A stretch of DNA of 29,832 nt from a virus. The notes beneath the pieces are model-generated. The model had not been told where the DNA came from and did no database searches. It saw only the letters and a program-made list of their open reading frames with translations. The position numbers and the translations under genes were made by a program. Positions within the stretch are counted from its first letter, which is position 1. Each line of letters starts with the position of its first letter. The stretch spans positions 1 to 29,832 of IMG/VR virus record IMGVR_UViG_3300043468_000519. The stretch is one strand, 5' to 3'. Shown here in pieces: positions 27,584 to 29,832 of this stretch.

Positions 27584-28148
27584 TTCTATAACTATATTCT
27601 ATTTCCTTTATTCTTTGTTTCAAGGATTTAATCATGTAGTAGGCAGAGGTACGCGGTATGTCGAAAAAGTCCGCCATTTGTCTAGAAGTTTGGCATTTGT
27701 GCTTAAAATAGGCTTCGGCTATTCGTTTTTCTACGGGGCTGGTTATTTCGTCCAAGTAAATAGATATGCAAGCCATACGTAAAGCTATTGTTTCTTCTAT
27801 GGCTATTTTGTGTTCTATTTCGGTGTCGTTTGGTTCGTCTTTTGGTACGTATTCGACACTATGCACTTCGTCTTGTTTGCGACTTACGGACGTAGGCCAC
27901 CAAATTTGCATTTTGATTGTGTTGAGTAGGTAGCTTTTTACTTGACTTTCGGTTGCTTCATGGTCTTCCATTGTAGCAACGTGCAAATAGGCGTTGTTTA
28001 TAATGGTGTCGGCCTTTACCATAATAAGGTCTAGCTTCTTACTTATTCGAAGACGCGTTAACATATACGTAGTATAAGCTTTTACTTCGTCGTAGTTCGC
28101 CGTTATGTAGGCATCAAGCGTTTTTTTGATACCAGACGAGGAACTCAT
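27567..28148 (-). CDS. Sigma-70-like transcription factor
   Basis: The 193-aa protein has the layout of small sigma factors. Residues 20-85 (ADTIINNAYLHVATMEDHEA, then VKSYLLNTIKMQIWW) resemble sigma region 2. After a charged linker, residues 130-185 (LDEITSPVEKRIAEAYFKHK, TSRQMADFFDIPRTSAYYMI) form a region 4-like helix-turn-helix. The length fits the ECF type, but region 2 is poorly conserved, so a relative or anti-sigma partner is possible. It lies in the first part of the late operon, where it could direct late transcription from promoters that differ from the host form. It overlaps neighbours on both sides (17 and 35 bases). Confidence 0.6.
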   Translation of the reverse strand: MSSSSGIKKTLDAYITANYDEVKAYTTYMLTRLRISKKLDLIMVKADTIINNAYLHVATMEDHEATESQVKSYLLNTIKMQIWWPTSVSRKQDEVHSVEYVPKDEPNDTEIEHKIAIEETIALRMACISIYLDEITSPVEKRIAEAYFKHKCQTSRQMADFFDIPRTSAYYMIKSLKQRIKEIEYSYRNEKQK

Positions 28149-28317
28149 TATAAAATTTTAATCGATCTGAAGCGGCGCACAAACAGCGGTTGTCATTTTC
28201 ACGCGTTACGGCGTTTTTAATCTTTTGCAGTTTCTTTAAGTGCAACTTGCTCAACCTTGTCGGGGTTAATTGCTCTAGTATTTGGTTGGTTTCTATTATT
28301 TGATTTTCTGTAAGCAT
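28114..28317 (-). CDS. Unknown 67-aa protein
   Basis: The product begins MLTENQIIETNQILEQLTPT, is helical with a basic middle (KLHLKKLQKIKNAVTREND), and has two close Cys residues (RCLCAA). It overlaps the sigma-like gene by 35 bases and the membrane-protein gene upstream by 22. Such long overlaps favour coupled expression; a partner of the sigma-like protein is conceivable but not shown. No family was recognised. Confidence 0.55.
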   Translation of the reverse strand: MLTENQIIETNQILEQLTPTRLSKLHLKKLQKIKNAVTRENDNRCLCAASDRLKFYNEFLVWYQKNA

Positions 28318-28544
28318 AAATCTATAAAATAAGCGGTTAAACTTACTAGCGTAGCCGTTAAGAAATTACCAGTTAAAAACCATGTAGACCAAAATCCAAC
28401 GCATTTAGGACAACCAAAAGCGGCGTGTATGTATATTGTAAGGCCATTAATAGGAATACGACTAAAGATAGCGTCTATAAGTAGCTGTAATGGCTCAAAA
28501 TTAACAAGCCACCAAGCGAGGGAAACATATATTATAAAGTCCAT
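28296..28544 (-). CDS. Small membrane protein with FGCPKCVGFW motif (DUF1360-like)
   Basis: The 82-aa protein has an N-terminal hydrophobic segment (FIIYVSLAWWLVNFEPLQLL), the motif FGCPKCVGFWSTW at about 43-55, and a C-terminal segment (FLTATLVSLTAYFIDLCL). The motif recalls the CxxCxGFW of DUF1360 membrane proteins. The two Cys may bind metal or form a disulphide. It is the first gene of the late unit, four bases after a TAAATTTG box, so its message may be leaderless. Confidence 0.55.
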   Translation of the reverse strand: MDFIIYVSLAWWLVNFEPLQLLIDAIFSRIPINGLTIYIHAAFGCPKCVGFWSTWFLTGNFLTATLVSLTAYFIDLCLQKIK

Positions 28545-28548
28545 AGTT

Positions 28549-28556
28549 CAAATTTA
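28549..28556 (-). promoter_or_regulatory. Candidate promoter -7 box of the late unit
   Basis: The minus strand reads TAAATTTG, then AACT and ATG. The box matches TAnnTTTG but no -33 TTTG is at the right distance. It is the only candidate between the early terminator (28593-28614) and the first late gene. A start here would be at or near the ATG. Confidence 0.45.
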
Positions 28557-28592
28557 CTTGTTTTTATATTCGTGTTTATATAAGATATTAAC

Positions 28593-28614
28593 AAAAAAGC
28601 CCCAATTAAGGGGC
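28593..28614 (-). terminator. Intrinsic terminator of the early unit
   Basis: The minus strand gives GCCCC, loop TTAATT, GGGGC, then TTTTTT. It lies about 20 bases after the stop of the HTH-like gene and before the late promoter candidate, so it closes the early unit after it has run round the contig join. Confidence 0.85.
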
Positions 28615-28635
28615 CTTCTAGTAGTAGTTAAACGT

Positions 28636-28836
28636 TTAAAGTTGGTTTATAATTAGGTACTCGTCTAGTTTTATGGCGGTCTTTAGTGTAACGTCTTTAC
28701 CTTCTAGGAAATTGTCTATTTGGAAGCTGTGAAATTTGCCCGTTCTAGCTTTAATTTCTTCGGCTATTTGGTTACGTGTTTTGGACTTTAAAACCTCGCG
28801 TAGTTTATTGCGCAATTCAATGTCATTTATGTGCAT
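28636..28836 (-). CDS. Small helix-turn-helix-like regulator
   Basis: The 66-aa protein reads as four or five helices, with RNQIAEEIKARTGKFHSFQI and LEGKDVTLKTAIKLDEYL spaced like the helix-turn-helix of the XRE/Cro type (QIAEEI, then a recognition helix and an alpha 4). It is small, as in Cro-like repressors. It is the last gene of the early unit, next to the late promoter region, where it could repress or switch transcription. No operator was identified. Confidence 0.5.
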   Translation of the reverse strand: MHINDIELRNKLREVLKSKTRNQIAEEIKARTGKFHSFQIDNFLEGKDVTLKTAIKLDEYLIINQL

Positions 28837-28842
28837 ATCTTT

Positions 28843-29073
28843 TTAAAATGGTAGGTCGTCGTTCGCTCTTACTGGTTCGCTTTGCGTTGGTGCTACGTAT
28901 GGTTCGCTAAACGAAGCAGAAAAGAACTTTTCGCCCGTCTTTGTGTCTTTAACCCAAAGGGCTATTTCCATTTCTTTTCCATTTACTACGCATTTGCCTT
29001 TATAGTCTGGGTGGCTATCCGTCTTTTTGTAGTTGTTTTTAAAGATTGATCCCGCGTTGTTCTTTGTTTCCAT
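28843..29073 (-). CDS. Small SSB-like protein with DDLPF tail
   Basis: The 76-aa protein has a short beta-strand core (HPDYKGKCVVNGKEMEIALW, KTGEKFFSASF) and a flexible end finishing in NDDLPF. The acidic-then-Pro-Phe tip is like that of SSB proteins (DDIPF), where it recruits replication and recombination proteins. The core resembles small DUF736-type single-strand-binding-like folds. A single-stranded DNA-binding or mimic role beside ERF, exonuclease and helicase is plausible but not shown. Confidence 0.55.
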   Translation of the reverse strand: METKNNAGSIFKNNYKKTDSHPDYKGKCVVNGKEMEIALWVKDTKTGEKFFSASFSEPYVAPTQSEPVRANDDLPF

Positions 29074-29076
29074 TTT

Positions 29077-29484
29077 TTATTTGCTTAAATAGATAATAAT
29101 ATTTACAATAATAGCTAAAATTGTTACGCCTATTAATGCCATAGTAGCGTAAGCGCCCGCTTTTTCTTTGTTCATTTGCTTTTGTGTTGGTTTTTCCGTC
29201 TTTTTAACGGGTTTAAATTCCATTTTAGTCTGTTTGGCCGTTCGACCATTACCCCAAGTCTTGCGGTACTCCATAGTTAACATGGCCACACGTTTAGCGG
29301 TTCGAATGTTTGGACGTTTGCCAGACCATTCGTAAACGCCGTAGTCTACTTGGTGTATGTACTTGTTATGTTTCAAGACGTAGAACACGTCAAAACGTCT
29401 AGGGTAAATTTCTGCAAAGCGAAAAGTTCCCTTGTCGGCCATTTGTTCAAGCGTGGCCTTGTAGCTTTCTAGATTGTATTTCAT
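29077..29484 (-). CDS. Unknown 135-aa membrane-anchored protein
   Basis: The first 65 residues (AEIYPRRFDVFYVLKHNKYI, VDYGVYEWSGKRPN) form a small mixed domain. A Lys/Thr-rich linker follows (KPVKKTEKPTQKQMNKEKAG), and the C-terminus is one membrane helix (ATMALIGVTILAIIVNIIIY). The cytoplasmic domain faces inward with a tail anchor. No family was recognised. It overlaps the 75-aa gene upstream by four bases (ATGA). Confidence 0.6.
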   Translation of the reverse strand: MKYNLESYKATLEQMADKGTFRFAEIYPRRFDVFYVLKHNKYIHQVDYGVYEWSGKRPNIRTAKRVAMLTMEYRKTWGNGRTAKQTKMEFKPVKKTEKPTQKQMNKEKAGAYATMALIGVTILAIIVNIIIYLSK

Positions 29485-29708
29485 ATGTCAAATGTTATGT
29501 CGTTATCGTTCATTGCGTCTATGAGCATCTCTCGGCATTTGTTGTAGGTTTCTATTTCGCATTCAGTTGCCTCTATGTTACCTATGTATCCGTGTTTTAC
29601 TATCCCTCGCAGTTCTTGGTCAAGTTTCCACATTGCGCCTTGCCATCTATCCGCGTTCAATGCTTGAATTGCTTCGTCTTTGTCGTCGTATTCTATTGTT
29701 ACTTTCAT
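29481..29708 (-). CDS. Unknown 75-aa acidic protein next to the variable block
   Basis: The product begins MKVTIEYDDKDEAIQALNAD and is acidic and helical after a first strand. It is the first fixed gene after the cassette block and starts directly after leader copy F. Its N-terminal 29 codons are repeated at 1-89 because of the end redundancy. In the short state of the genome the MazG-like gene ends only 11 bases before this start. No family was recognised. Confidence 0.75.
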   Translation of the reverse strand: MKVTIEYDDKDEAIQALNADRWQGAMWKLDQELRGIVKHGYIGNIEATECEIETYNKCREMLIDAMNDNDITFDI

Positions 29709-29736
29709 CTTATTCTGATTTATTTAGTTCGTGTTT
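29620..29736. repeat. Terminal direct repeat, right copy
   Basis: It is identical to 1-117. It is followed by sequence identical to 858-953, not to 118 onward, so this end records the state without the 740-bp block. Confidence 0.95.
29706..29736 (-). repeat. 31-bp start-associated leader, copy F (junction of the short state)
   Basis: This copy joins the 75-aa gene directly to the MazG-like gene. It equals copies A (87-117) and E (827-857) over all 31 bases, so it is what one crossover between A and E would leave. Confidence 0.9.
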
Positions 29737-29832
29737 TACTTGCTTCGCGGTATCCATCGCTAAAGCCTTTGACGTAATGAAGGTCAATCTCTTTCTTAAT
29801 GCGGCTCAAATAAAGCGTTGCATCCATCAACT
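29720..29832 (-). CDS. Partial copy of the MazG-like gene (C-terminal part)
   Basis: These bases equal 841-953 and carry the stop and the last 36 or so codons of the gene that is complete at 841-1098. The contig edge cuts it. It is a product of the end overlap, not a second gene. Confidence 0.9.
   Translation of the reverse strand, partial: LMDATLYLSRIKKEIDLHYVKGFSDGYREASKTRTK

Noticed and set aside
1-29832. Lysogeny module
   Set aside because: No integrase, excisionase or CI-type repressor was recognised. The only HTH-like gene is a small early one without a divergent partner.
1-29832. tRNA or rRNA genes
   Set aside because: No cloverleaf-like run with a T-arm consensus or rRNA-like stretch was noticed on either strand while reading. 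A tRNAscan-SE run would settle it.

Overview
The window looks like an almost complete genome of a tailed, probably siphovirus-like, phage of a Bacteroidetes (Flavobacterium-like) host. The host call rests on A/T-rich DNA, no Shine-Dalgarno-like sequences before start codons, several -7 boxes of the Bacteroidetes form TAnnTTTG (one with a matching -33 TTTG), and structural genes of a type common in that phylum. No integrase, excisionase, rRNA, tRNA, insertion sequence or CRISPR array was seen.

The ends show that the molecule is circular or terminally redundant. Bases 29620-29736 repeat bases 1-117 exactly, and bases 29737-29832 then repeat 858-953. The two copies differ by a 740-bp block bounded by a 31-bp direct repeat, so the contig holds both a long state (about 29.6 kb per unit) and a short state (about 28.9 kb). 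The block carries four or five tiny accessory genes whose start codons follow variants of one leader sequence.

Nearly everything is on the minus strand, in two long units. (1) The early/replication unit starts at a good promoter (7362-7392). It runs left through small unknown genes, a DnaA domain IV-like protein, a structured RNA leader with an intrinsic terminator (5431-5514), a replication protein, a RecA/DnaB-like ATPase, a cytosine methyltransferase, NinG, an ERF annealing protein with a YqaJ-type exonuclease, a MazG-like protein and the variable block. Across the contig join it continues through 29708-28636 and ends at a terminator (28593-28614). (2) The late unit starts near 28556. It runs left through a membrane protein, a sigma-70-like factor, small genes, terminase small and large subunits, tail proteins, tape measure, a fibre-like Ig protein, prohead protease/scaffold, major capsid, portal and lysis genes (holin, M15 peptidase, unimolecular-spanin candidate). 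It ends with a metallophosphoesterase and a terminator (7486-7509).

The only plus-strand genes are two related, overlapping genes (15020-16325) in the structural region, possibly tail assembly chaperones. The points most worth a second look are the leader-bounded cassette block caught in two states, the interleaved-stem attenuator before the replication genes, the sigma-like protein, a recurring TAATATTGTT motif just before late start codons, and a CTAG-free fibre module that looks imported.
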